64,000 nucleotides of DNA, taken from positions 1 through 64,000 of the forward strand of contig CAJNDS010002769.1 in assembly GCA_905221605.1 (NCBI GenBank), read 5' to 3'. The notes below the pieces were generated by a model, which made no database searches, was not told the origin of the DNA, and was given only the letters and a program-made list of their open reading frames with translations. The stretch comes from Symbiodinium natans (lineage: Eukaryota; Sar; Dinophyceae; Suessiales; Symbiodiniaceae). The translations under genes were made by a program, and so were the position numbers. This document shows positions 33,701 through 45,700 of the stretch, in pieces (position 1 is the stretch's first letter; every line of letters starts with the position of its first letter).

Positions 33701-36700
33701 ACCTCTACGATATAGGAGCCCCATTAAGGCCATAGTATATACTACACAGGTACATGGACCCGTTAGATTTGTTGTCTCAAGCTAAACCCTCCACAGGGTG
33801 TTTGAACCCGAAACCCTTTTTGGGAGGACCAGGAGGTCTGGAGGGGGTGCAGGGAGGGGTTCACCCTCAGCCCTTCATCAAGTTAAGAAAGCTGCGCACT
33901 CTTGCGGTCTTTTGGGGGCCATATTCTTGGAAGCAGGCGCTTTAGGGTTTAGGGTTTAGGGTTTAGGGTTTAGGGGGGGGCGGACATTATCCGTAGAACT
34001 AGTGGCATGATAAAGCCTACCAGTACTTCTAGGACTTAGAGCCTTGAGCCGTGAACCTGAGAACCTAAACCCTATGCCCTAAGCCCTAAACCCGAAACCC
34101 AAAACCCGAAACCCTAAACCCTAAACCCTAAACCCATGGATTTCCCTACCCAGAGATGCCCTCAGATTTGCTAAGAAAAGAAGTGGGGGCAGAGGTTACG
34201 TAAGCAAATCGCAGTACAGGTTTTAGGGAACGCAACTATGCTGTCCTTAAGAGTTATAGGGTTTCGGTTTCAGGGTTTAGGGAACCTCACTGAAGGGGTG
34301 CAAGTAACCGAGTGATGAAAATCCCTGGGTTTAGGGTTTGGGGCGGTAGATGCCTATAGAAGTCATGTTTCAATTCGAGGCTTACGTCGTTGTGAAGGAG
34401 TGTTTCAGAGGATTCTGCGAATCAGGATGCGGAGCGGACTTCGTGAAGTCCAAACAGAAGCCTCCGGCCAAGGCAGGTTTGGGGTTTGGGGCTTAGGAAC
34501 CCTAAACCCTAAACCCTAAACCCTAAACCCTAAACCCTAAACCCTAAACCCTAAACCCTAAACCCTAAACGATTGGGATGCAAGGAGCAGTGTTGGTTGC
34601 TGGGGTTCGGGGTCTAGGGGTGAAAACTAGGGTGCGCTGGCTTGGGGCTTGACATGTACATACCTGGAGTCTCCAATGTAGTCCCTTTTTGGGTTAGTTA
34701 TAGGGGAGTCTAGTATACTGCCCCAAAAAGGTACTACATAGGAGCCTCCAGGTACCTTTCACCACAGAGAACCTCAACAACAGCCATCTTTAAGCCGTCG
34801 TGTTTCTTCCTCAGCACCCCTAAATGCCCTTAAGGTGTGGAGTTCTGCCTCCGAAGCTCTCAACCTTACAACCCTAAGCCCTAAACCCCAAACCTCAAAC
34901 CCTAAGCCCTAAACCCCAAACCCAAAACCCTAAACCCTAAACCCTAAACCTTACAACCGCAAACCCGAAACGATTAAACCCGAGCCGTCGAGGCCTTTCA
35001 GAGCCCAAAGCCAGGGTTTATAGGGTTTGGGGTTTAGGGTTTAGGGCTTAGGGTTTAGGATTTGGGAGTTTCGGAGTGTTGTGTTTGGGGCTTTGGGGTT
35101 TAGCTGCTGTCCTGGCGTGAAGCCTGCAGGTCCGCTGCAAAAGCAGCGTTCAGGGAGGGCTGAGGGTTCCCAACTCGGAGCCGCTAAACTGCCCCATTCT
35201 AGTAGCAGAGTAGGTAACATTTAACCGTTCTGGGGTAGTATAATCCCCTTATAATCCCAAAGGTTCACCTTGAATTCCCCCAGGTTACTGGACAACTAAC
35301 CAAAATGCAGCTTCGCCTGGCAAAGGGACTGAAATTAAACGCTTAAGAACCCTTCAACACCCTTCCAGCCCCTGTTCTAGGGGCTTAAAGCAATGCAAAT
35401 GTTATCCCTTGTACATCCCCTACAAGAAGAAAAAAGAAGGTGCGCCGAAATGCACATTCCAAACTCTGAGCCCGAAACGTTGAACCTTTAACCCTAAACC
35501 ATAAAACCCGAAACCTTGAATCGTAAGTAAACGGATATGGGCACTTCGCACTCAAGGTACCCCAAAGAAAACCCCTGAGCCCTAAACCCTACATTGACAT
35601 GCACCCTAAACCACCATGTTAAGCCTCGTCCCCCGACTCCAGCAGACTCTGATCTGCCTCTCGTTGGGTTTTTTCTACTGTTTGCTTAAACCCTACACCC
35701 TACACCCTAAACCCTAAACCCTAAACCCTAAACCCCCAAATTATAAGATATTCTTCCCTTTAAGGGAAATCATAAGGGGAGTACCCCTCTCCCCGCTCTT
35801 GATACCAGAGATTAGATACTTCAAGTACAATACCCTAACACCTCAAGCTCGGCGGGTAGTCTAGGGTTTAGGGTTTAGGATTTAGGGTTTAGGGTTTAGG
35901 TTTTAGGGTTTGGGATTTAGGGTTTAGGGTTTAGGGTAGGGCACCCGGTAACCTTAAAAGTCTCGGCAAGCAAGGCCGATCTCTCGGCTGGGCGCTGGGT
36001 GGCTTTCGACGGCGACGCCGACCGCGCAAGGGCCTCAAAGACAAACCTTACTCACTTACTGGCCCAAACCCAACTTTTCAACTTTTGGGCTTCTTATAAG
36101 GTAGTTTATTCTGAAAGTTAAAACGTTTATTTCCTTGGGTTTTGGGCCAGTAAGCTCAAGTTGAGGGTTTAGGGTTTAGGGTTCGAGATTCACCTTACTC
36201 AAGTTGGGGGCTATGGTGTAGGGTTTAGTGTTTGAGATTCAGCTTGCTCAAGTTGAGGGTTTAGGGGTTAAGGGTTTAGGTTTAGGATTTAGGAGATTCA
36301 CCTTACTCAAGTTGAGGGTTTAGGGTTGAGGGTTTAGGGTTTCAGATTCACCTTACTCAAGTTGAGGGTTTAGGGTTTAGGATTCAGGGTTGAGGGTTTG
36401 GGGTTTAGGGTTTGGGGTTTTAGGGCTCGAAAGGGTTTGGGGTTTTAGGGCTCTAAACCCTTGAAAGAAAAACGTCTCAGATGCGCCCAGAGTCTTCTGC
36501 GTCAGCTTCTGAATGCTCTTTCAACCACCGATGTACCTAAGCGTCCATGTACCTATATAGTGTATACTTGAGCCTTACAGGGTTCCTATATAGTAGCTTT
36601 AGGGCCCAAGTATATACTATATAGGTACATGGACCCTGAGGGTGTGTTAAGCCCAAATAGCCACCGACGCCCCAAAGCATCCTCATCCCTGATCCAAGAA

Positions 36701-39700
36701 CCCTAACCCGAAACCCTAAACCCTCAGCCCTAACCTCTAAACCCTAAATCCTAAAACCTAAACCCTAAACACGCACACAGACACAGTATAAACACGAAAA
36801 GCCATGAACCCTGTACCTCGGAATGCCAGGAAGGCCCTAAGTCAAAACCGTGGATTCTGAAACTTAAACCTAGAAAACGTAGTGCCCAAGAACTGCGACT
36901 ATCAAGACCCGCACGCAAAACAATATCCGTATACAACATATTATACGTATCCTTGTATCTAAAACTCCTTACTCGAAACAAGAAAGCTTGAGACATCCCC
37001 TTCAAGTCCTCAGCGCCCTCATACCCTGCGTCCGAAGACCAACGCACACCTATATCAGAATTTGCAGGGTTTAAGGGTTTAGGGTTTAGGGTTTAGGGCT
37101 ACGATCTGCAACTTCCACGAAGCCACACATGAGCGGTCAATCTTAAATGGTTTAGGGTTTAGGGGTTTAGGGATTAGGAGACCATAATTAAGAGAGAGAG
37201 GCAGAGAGAGAGAGAGGGAGACACCCCCCGCTCCAAATCCAAATCTTAAGTCCTAAGCTGCGTAAGTGGCGCCCTCAACGCCGAATACTTCCAAAGCCCA
37301 AACAAGTTAAAGCTCCAAACCCAAAATCCCAAAACCCACATACCCAAATGCCCAAATACCCAAAACCCTAAAACCCCAAAACCCAAAACCCTACCCTCCC
37401 TCCCTCCCACTCCCGACCCTAAACGCTAAACCCTAAACCCTAAAACCGAAACCCTAAAACCTAAACCCTAAACCCCCTCGCGTCTCCAGATCATCTACTT
37501 CTTCTCCAGGGTGGCTGGGCTCAGTGTCAAAAGCTTCCTTTGTGGCTTCAGGGCCTTTTGGTTTAGGGTTTTGGGGTTTAGGGTTGGGGTTTAGGGTTTC
37601 GGGTTTGGGGTTTACCGTTTAGGTCTCCTGTAAGACTTTAAGTTGCTTAGGGTTGTAGGGTACGGGTGCAGATCTCCAGATACAGGCTTCAGGGCTCTGG
37701 GTGTAGCGTTGAGGGTTAGGCCCTTCCTCTAAATTCACGTTACGTATTTACAAACATCCATCATATGAAGATCTCTGGATTAATTACAGTCTTTTGTCTC
37801 AAACTTTAGGTTCGAGTTCAGGCCCTAAACCCTGGATGAGAGTTTGGGCCCTAAACCCTGGATTGGCGCGTAGGCCCCTGGATAGTCTCCTCGATGATGC
37901 CGTGCCTAGTGCGGATCTGCTGCACACACGGGAGAACCACGGCGAACAAAGCTGTGTCCCTGCCCAAAGAGCTCAATATCCCTCAACTAGAGAATCCTGC
38001 TTAGTTTATATAGGGATCCTTAATATGATTTAAGGTGTATTCCTTAATTAAGGGGTATTGGGCTCTTTGGGTGGGACTCGGTTGCTGGCCTTTCGCCGTT
38101 GTTGCTGTCAAGTTCTGTCAAGCCTCCGCCTTTGCCCGGCAACAAGCACCTGTGCTGGTCAGCAGTTCGAGCCCCATGGCCATGGCGTCCGCAGTATGAC
38201 GGCCTCAGCCTCAAAGAGCTCTGGAAACAGCCGCGCCTGAAGGCAATAAAAAGGCTGCCTATCACTCCTTGCGCCGATCTTGCGACAGGGCTCGCAACAA
38301 CAACAACACACCCTAAGACCAGGCCCCCCCCCATAGTCCCTTCCTCGAATTACCTTCCCTGTAAGTTCAGGCTGCCTATTCACAGACATGCTCGTTAAAC
38401 CATGAGGCCCTAAACCCTGGGTTGGAGTCTCTGGATTCCCATTCCCCCAAACGGCAAAAGCGGGAGGGAAGGGGGGAGTGGGGACGGGGGGCAGGGGGAG
38501 AAGTCGGGGGGGAGGCGGGGGGGGTGGGGCTGGCGTGGGGGGGGCGAAGGGGGAAGGGGGAAGAGGAAAATCTCGAGTTGGAAAAAAGAGGTGGTTTCCA
38601 AATCCTGGATTAGAGTTTAGGCCCTAAACCTGGGATTGGGGTTTTCTTAGGGTTCTGACCTAGACAAGACAGGGGTTTATGTATACGCACATGGTTTAGG
38701 GTGTGACCAGGCTATGCATTTTTTTGGTGCTCTGAATGCATCTAAACCCCACAGTTGAGCAACGTAAGCCTAAACGCTGGTTACGCTGGTTACCCTGGTC
38801 CACACCGTGGGGTTGCGTAGGGTCATCCACCCTAAACCCTAAACCCTAAACCCTCAACCCTAAACCCCAAAGACCACACTAAAGCCTTCCGGGTTTGGTG
38901 GCCATGGGTTTTTCTTTAAAAGGGCGTCAGGGATTGAGAGTTTGAGCTTTACAAGGGGTTTAGGGTTTAGGGTTTAGGGTTTAGGGTTTAGGGTTTAGGG
39001 TTTAGGGTTTAGGGTTTAGGGTTTTAGCCTTAAACCCTAAACCCATCCCTAGACTCTAATCCCTAGACCTAGGGAGCCAGGAGGCATGAACAAGTTGTCA
39101 GCTTGGGGTAGCTCAACCCTCAATAAGGCCCTAAAACCTTTGCGGGCGTTTCTGGAAATAGGGGTATTCTGGAAATAGGGGTACCTTTTCTACCCCAAAT
39201 AGAATGGAATCTCTTAAAGGACCTTTAAAAAGGTACCCCTATTTGGAAACCCCCATATCTGCCCCAACCCCGAACCCGTGTCGGTGTTTCCCGGGGGTTA
39301 ATCCTCTCCCCCGAATATTAAACCCCCCTTACCCCCTAATATTAAATTCCCCCTACTAAGGTGCTATATTATACTTATTCTCCGGTATTCGGAGTTTGGA
39401 GGGGGGGGGGGGGTGGGTGTTAGGGTTTAGGGTTTAGGGTTTAGGGTTTAGGGTTTAGGGTTTAGGGTTTAGGGTTTAGGGTTTAGGGTTTAGGGTTTAG
39501 GGTTTAGGGTTTCGGGGAGGGCGATTTGTATTTCTTCCTGAGGACGGCTTTTGCCTCCTAGACGGCGACCGAATAGCCTTGCTGCTGGCGTCGCGGGGGC
39601 CCCTGATCGAAGGTTATTTCGGGTTTAGGGTTTAGTTTAGGGTTTAGGGTTTAGGGTTTAGGGTTTAGGGTTTAGGGCCTAGGGCCTAGGGCTTAGGGCT

Positions 39701-42700
39701 TAGGGCGTAGGGCGTGGGGTTTAGGGCTTAGGGCTTAGGGTTTAGGGGTGAAGGCTGCGAAGACGGGCTTCCAGGATGGCAGTTGCACTGCCCAAGAGAC
39801 CCAAAACCCTAAACTTTTCTTCCAAGGGTTTAGGGTTTAGGGTTAGGGTTTAGGGTTTAGGGTTTAGGGTTTAGGGTCTAGGGTCTAGGGTCTAGGGTCT
39901 AGGGTCTAAGGGTCCATGACCTCTTTGTTATATACTTGGGCCCAAAAGTCCATAAATAGGAGGTACTTTAAGGCTCAAGTATTCCCTATTCAGGTACATG
40001 GACCCTTAGGGGTAGTCACGCTGGTTCACTTTGCGACATTTTGGCTTCTTGACCGCTAACGCCCTATTCCTTCTGGAAATACCCGAAACTGTAAGGGTTT
40101 TGGGGCTTAGAGCAGCTGACGAATTCTAGACCTTCAGCTCTTCATGAGGTGCGCTGGGGGTTGGGATGTCCCCCACTTGTACTAACAGTCCTTCATAGGG
40201 GTTCTAGTAGGGGGTCCCATAATCCCTATTAAGGACTGTTCGTAAGGGGCACATCCCCACCTACGGGTACAAAGGCTTAGGATTCATCCTAAACCCTGAA
40301 CCCTAAACCCTAAACCCTAAACCCTAAAGGAGGTTTTCAGGTGGGGCTTTGCCAGGCGAGGACACCTGCACTTGGGCTTATACTTGGGAGAACATATGGT
40401 AGATGAGGCTTGAAGACAAGGCTTCCACAAAAATGTACATGTACAAATGATCGTGCGTATATACATATATATATGTATATATATATATATATATACATAT
40501 GAATATATATATATATATATATATAATGTATATAATACATTTTATATATATATATATAGATAGTGGCCTGTTTAGACACAGACCATAAGGCATATACATT
40601 TATATATATATATATATGTATATATGTATATGTATGTGAACAGCTGATTTGAGAACTCCTCTTGGCGCCGCCCATCATTGGGATGATTTCGAATCTTCCG
40701 AGCCCGAACCCCCTAAGCCCTCGGCCCTAAACCTTAGGTTTAGGGTTTAGGGTTATAGGGTTATAGGGTTATAGGGTTATAGGGTTATAGGGTTATAGGG
40801 TTATAGGGTTATAGGGTTATAGGGTTATAGGGTTATAGGGTTATAGGGTTATAGGGTTATAGGGTTATAGGGTTATAGGGTTAGGGCCTAGGCAGATTTA
40901 TGTGCAGATCAGACCATGCTGGTTCTTAGTAGGGACTGAAGGGAAGTAGGGCCCTATATCGACCCTTTAAGGGAGTGCATAGGGTACCTCATTCAATCCT
41001 TCCCTACTAAGAGCCAGCCCGTCATGAAACAATCTGGGTTCCTCTCCTGAAGTCTCCGCCCCTCAGCCGCAGCATCCGAACCGTAGAAGAGGATCTCCCC
41101 AATGCCCCCAATGCCCATAGTTGCAGGGTTCAGTGCGAGGCCCTCATGTTTAGGGTTGAGGGCTGGGACCCGGAGTAGGCCATTCTTAACCTTGTTGTTG
41201 GGGGTTAGGTTCCGGAAAAAGCCCCGTTAAACCCAAAAAGGGTACCCTTTGCGTTCCTAGCTTACTCTTTCGTCTGGGCGAGCGTCTTGCGAGTCAGGTT
41301 TCTCAAATCGTTGCTCACCCGTGCGGGCGCGGAGGCAATGGAGCGTGCTGGGACGGAGGGTTGTTTAGGATCGACAGGGTTTCAGTCGGCACGGTGCCCC
41401 ACGTCCTATCCTAGGGAAACTTGGAAATCGTTTTTTGCTTTTGGGCGCTTAATCCGAGCATCTGTTTAATTGGGGCCCCCCCCCCCCCCCCCCACAATAA
41501 GAAAGGCAGGGTTCCGCAATAGTTGGACCATGGCCCTGTATTGATTCTCTATTTAGAAACAATACGAATGTATTGAAAACAATAGGAATGGATAGAATCT
41601 CAAGGCTTTCCGAAGGGCTGGGTTCAAAATTTGCAACCCCCCAAAAAAATGTCCTTTGAATGTGGTGGGTTTGCCCCATACGAAATCCACCCTAATGGAA
41701 AGTAGTCTTCCGGCGGGCTTCCGGCCAAACAAAATTCTTTAAATGTGGGGATATTGATTGAACAGATGCTCGGATTAGTTCATAAGAAACAGCGAAACTT
41801 ACAATTTTTTGCTAGGGTTCCAAGTTCAGTATAGGGTTGTTCAGGATCGACAGGGTTTTAGTCGGCATGGTACCCCAAGTCCTAGATTGGAATGTCGACG
41901 GTGTTTGATTCGGGGGCTCAGGGTTTAGGAGTTTTTTTGGCTTCTAGTGCTTAGGGTTTTGGGCGTTTAAGGTTCAGAGTTGAATTTTTAGGGCTTAGGG
42001 TAGTATTCGTTATAGGGCTTTCGTTATAGGGTGGCTTTAGGATCTCGGGCTTCGGAATAGAAGTACTCGGGGTTAATTCTTGTATAAGTTTAACTGAGGG
42101 TTTTAGGTCCATGCCACGCCGTTCCCTGCGAAGCCGAAACGTTCCTCGTGTGCAACGCAAAGCGAAGGCTCTAAACAACACAAGATCCCTCCTATGAAGT
42201 AAACATCCCACCTCAAACCCTAAACCCTAAACCCTAAACCCCTAAACCCCTAAACCCCAAACCCTAGACCCCAAACCCTAGACCCCAAACCCTAAACCCT
42301 AAACCCCAATCCCTAAGCCCGAAGCCCCAAAAAATCGCAGACCCTGAGCCCGGCAGACCCGTTTCTGCAACCCTAAACCCTAAACCCGAAACCCTAAACC
42401 CCTAAACCCCTAAACCCCCAAAACCCCTAAACCCCTAAACCCCTAAACCCCTAAACCCGTAAACCAATAAACCCCTAAACCCCTAAACCCCTAAACCCCT
42501 AACCCCCTAAACCCCTAAACCCCTAAACCCCTAAACCCCTAAACCCCTAAACCCCTAAACCCTGACCCTCCTGAGGACATCAAGCTCGGCTTGGTCCAGA
42601 CGGCCAGGCCCTGAGGACTCGGCTGGCGGGCTGGGCTCAAGGGGGCTTTGTGGGTTTAGGGTTTAGGGTTTAGGGCTTAGGGTTTAGGGTTTAGGGTTGG

Positions 42701-45700
42701 ATGTTCAACAACAAGCACCTGGACCGGTGGAATGGCTTTCACATGCTGCTGCAGGGACTCCTGCCGAGCACATAGAATTGGCCGCTAGCTTACGAGAATG
42801 AGCTTAGGGTTCAGGGGTTTAGGGTTTAGGGTTTAGGATTTAGGGTTTAGGATTTAGGGTTTAGAATCAAAAGACCTATCAGGCAGCCGTGTGGTATGGG
42901 AAGCGGTTCCGAGTAAACACTTGTGACGTGTGTATGCTCCCTGTTTAAGTTCAGCGACCCGGGTAAATCCCAAACCCTAACCCTAAACGCTAAAACCTAA
43001 ACCCTAAAACTCCAAACCGCTAAACCCGAAAATCCTAAACCCTAAGCCCACTAAACCCTAAAATCCAAAACCCTAGAACCCTGAAACCCTAACACCCGAT
43101 AACCCCCTAAACCCAAAAGCCCTAAAACCCCAAACCCGTATTAACCACCGCATCAAAGCACACGGACATGAGGCCTACGCCAATGGGGCATCGACGGCCC
43201 GGGCGAAGGCCGACGTAGGCGTGGACTCAGAAGGAGTTTTCGGGCGTTTTGTGTTTAGAGTCCAGGGTTTAGGGCTTAGGGTTTAGTTTAGGGTTTAGGG
43301 TTTAGGGTTTAGGGTTTAGGGTTTAGGGTTTAGGGTTTAGGGAGGGTTCAGGGTCCTAAGTACCTATATGGGGGACACTTACCGAAGCCAGAATAGTAAT
43401 TCCTATTATAGAAGCCCTACTTTCTACTATGTAGGTACTTAGGACGCTGTGGGGAAGGAGTTTTCGGACGTTTTGTGTTTAGAATTTAGGGCTTAGGGAG
43501 GGTTTGAGGCTTTATAGGGTTTGAGAGTGCAGGGTTCTTGGTAAAGGTCGGAATTCTTGGGAACTGGGTAGGTAACCTTGAACCTTTTCGGTTATATAGA
43601 ATCCTCCCATAGATAAGAAGGTTAACCTTTCTTGGGCTAGGCAGACAACTCCAGAGCGTCGTGCTTCTTACTTAGCCTACTTGAACTTTAAACTTTTTGG
43701 GCTTCCTTCCTAAACCCTAAACCCTAAACCCTAAACCCTAAACCCTAAACCCTAAACCCTAAACAGGAGTATTACAGTTTAGCCTGTTTCCCCCCTTGGT
43801 TATTGGAGAAGTAAGGCTTGATCCCCGACGTCACGAGAGAAGTGCCATGCCAGCTCTGAAAGCTTCCCTAAACCCTAAACCCTAAACCCTAAACCCTAAA
43901 CCCTAAACCCTGAGCCCTAAACCCTAAACCCTGAGCCCTAAACCCCTAAACCCCTAAACCCCTAAACCCCTAAACCCCTAAACCCCTAAACCCCTAAACC
44001 CCTAAACCCTAAACCCTACACCCTAAACCCTAAACCCTAAACCCTACCCTCTACCACAAGCAGCCATGGAATGAGACTGCCATTCAAAGTTGCGGCGGCT
44101 TCCTCGTTTCTCCATAGCGACTTCAGGGATTACATAGGGTACCTACTTCTCAAGATTTAGGGCTTAGGGTTTAGGGGCTTCGGGTTTTAGGGCTTAGGGT
44201 TTTACGTACATCAACCTTGCTCAGTGGCAATGCTCATAAGTGTTCTTGGGCTTGTTACACTAGGATGCCTTATCTAAAGAAGCAAACTTACTTAGCCAAT
44301 ACATGAACCTTAAACTTGCTGGCATCCCTTACCTAGTAGGACTGTTAAAGTTTAACCTGTTCTCTTCCTTGGTCATCGGAGAAGCGATAAAAAAAAGAAC
44401 CCTAGATCTTCAAGCCCCCATTGTGAGGAACCACCCGCCCCCGCCACCCCCCCCCGCCCTCAACAGCCGCCTGAGGCTTTAGGGTGTAAGGCTTAGGCTT
44501 TAGGGTTGAGGGTTTAGGGTTTAGGGTTTAGGGTTTAGGGCTACTCCATAGGGTTTGGAATCTACGGTTCCGGGGCTTGCCACAGGTGAGGCGCAGGTTG
44601 CGTGCGCCAAGACAGGCGTGAAGGCGCTGGAGCTTTCCTCGCCGGAGTTTGGCTTCTCAGATACCCTAAACCCTAAACCTTAAACCCTCAACCCTAAACC
44701 CTAAGCCGTAAGCCGTAAGCCCTAAAACCCAAACACCCCAAAACCAGGTACCCCCTAAACTCCAAACCATACAGTTCGCAAACCCCGTGGACAACTTCTT
44801 CCCCCCCCCCAAAAAAAAATACTGCAATCCTTATGAATAGGGGATCAGGGCTTAGGGTTTGGGGAAGCCCCCGCGAAAGGACATCTACCCGCAAACCCTC
44901 AATGCCCTAATGCCAAAAAAACCCTAAACCCTAAACCCTAAACTCCATCGTGTCACCCCAAAAGTCAAACTTCGTGGGACTTGCCTCGGCGAGCTTTGTG
45001 CATCCATTCCATTGTCAGGGATTCTCGTACCCCCCATTATAAGCCCTATTAAGGACTGTTAGTATAAGGGGGAGCATCCCAAACTATAGTAGGGATAAGG
45101 GTGTAAGCTGTCCAAAAAAACGCGTTCGCAAGAAGCAGGCCCCCTACATTTGTTGTTGCTATTGTCGGTCTGGGTTCGGTTCAACCACCCTTTGAGTTAC
45201 ATGCCCAGTGTGGTTCGGGGTGTGGGGGGGGGGGGGGCGGGGCTTGGGGGGGGCATAAGGTCAGCTGGCAACCCCAACAAGCCCTATGTGCCTACAACCC
45301 CCCCAAGCCCTGAACCCTAAACCCGAAATTTGATCCGTAAGGTTTTGGATGCTCCTCCTTAGCCCTGAATGGGGATTGTAATCGGGGGTACGATAATCCC
45401 TAGTAAGGACTCTTAGTATGAGCGGAAACATCCCAATCCGTCAGCCTCGACTGAAACCCTAAACCCTAAACCCTAAGCCCTAAACCCTAAACCCTAAACC
45501 CTAAACACTGCAGGGTTATGGGGTTTCGGATGGGTGTAGGGCCTGTGGGATTAGAGGCGTGCCCGCACCTGACTCGCCGGCTCAAGTGCGGTCATACAGT
45601 TTCAGGAGGGGTCCATGTTGAGATCAACAGGCTTTTGAAGACATGACCTTTTGCATCTGATCCTTGCGGCTTAGGGTTTAGGGGTTAGGGAATTAGGGTT

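Larger units (their letters stand above)
34477..35960. repeat. PGM3 intron 14
   Basis: CCCTAAA array (34497-34570), family F variant (34661-34754), family J element (35198-35299), degenerate CCCTAAA repeats, and TTTAGGG repeats just upstream of exon 15. Confidence 0.75.
36026..37489. repeat. PGM3 intron 15
   Basis: Foldback CTTACTGGCCCAAA element (36056-36153), four direct repeats of AGATTCACCTTACTCAAGTT (36184-36370), foldback B4, a unique piece with a 98-codon minus-strand frame (36751-37047, unassigned), a GA microsatellite (37190-37221) and CCCTAAA repeats. Confidence 0.75.
37511..39542. repeat. PGM3 intron 16
   Basis: TTTAGGG variants, unique sequence with open frames (37794-38033 and 38099-38290), foldback E'' (37963-38070), a G-rich purine tract (38458-38575), TTTAGGG arrays (38955-39025, 39420-39512) and a foldback element (about 39160-39250). 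Confidence 0.75.
39593..41297. repeat. PGM3 intron 17
   Basis: TTTAGGG and CTAGGG variants, foldbacks B3 (39906-40009) and D (40165-40257), (TA)n tracts (40456-40545, 40598-40625), a TTATAGGG array, foldback I2, an open island after it, and a family C element (41168-41275). Confidence 0.75.
41347..42575. repeat. PGM3 intron 18
   Basis: A transposon (41452-41778) between two ~50-bp direct repeats (41361-41412, 41836-41890), degenerate repeats, a basic 28-codon open frame from 42112 (MPRRSLRSRNVPRVQ), and a CCCCTAAA array before exon 19. Confidence 0.75.
43215..44590. repeat. PGM3 intron 20
   Basis: TTTAGGG array (43263-43343), a foldback element (43352-43444), foldback J3, two family S elements, CCCTAAA and CCCCTAAA arrays (43868-44045), and TTTAGGG repeats before exon 21. 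GGAGTTTTCGG.CGTTTTGTG occurs on both sides of the first foldback. Confidence 0.75.

Noticed and set aside
36751-37047. 98-codon minus-strand frame
   Set aside because: Plausible composition in its first half but no family recognised, its end runs into repeat-derived residues and no minus-strand gene is otherwise seen. Kept only as a remark in the intron 15 entry.
39746-39789. KAAKTGFQDGSCT island considered as a PGM3 exon between exons 17 and 19
   Set aside because: The island at 41298-41346 (FLKSLLTRAG) matches the family helix at this position and fits the phases; this one does not.
44624-44660. Extension of exon 21 (ALELSSPEFGFSD)
   Set aside because: It looked like the EFDIG block, but the real block FDLGIYFE is at 62850-62897 and joins KTGVK directly in phase 0.
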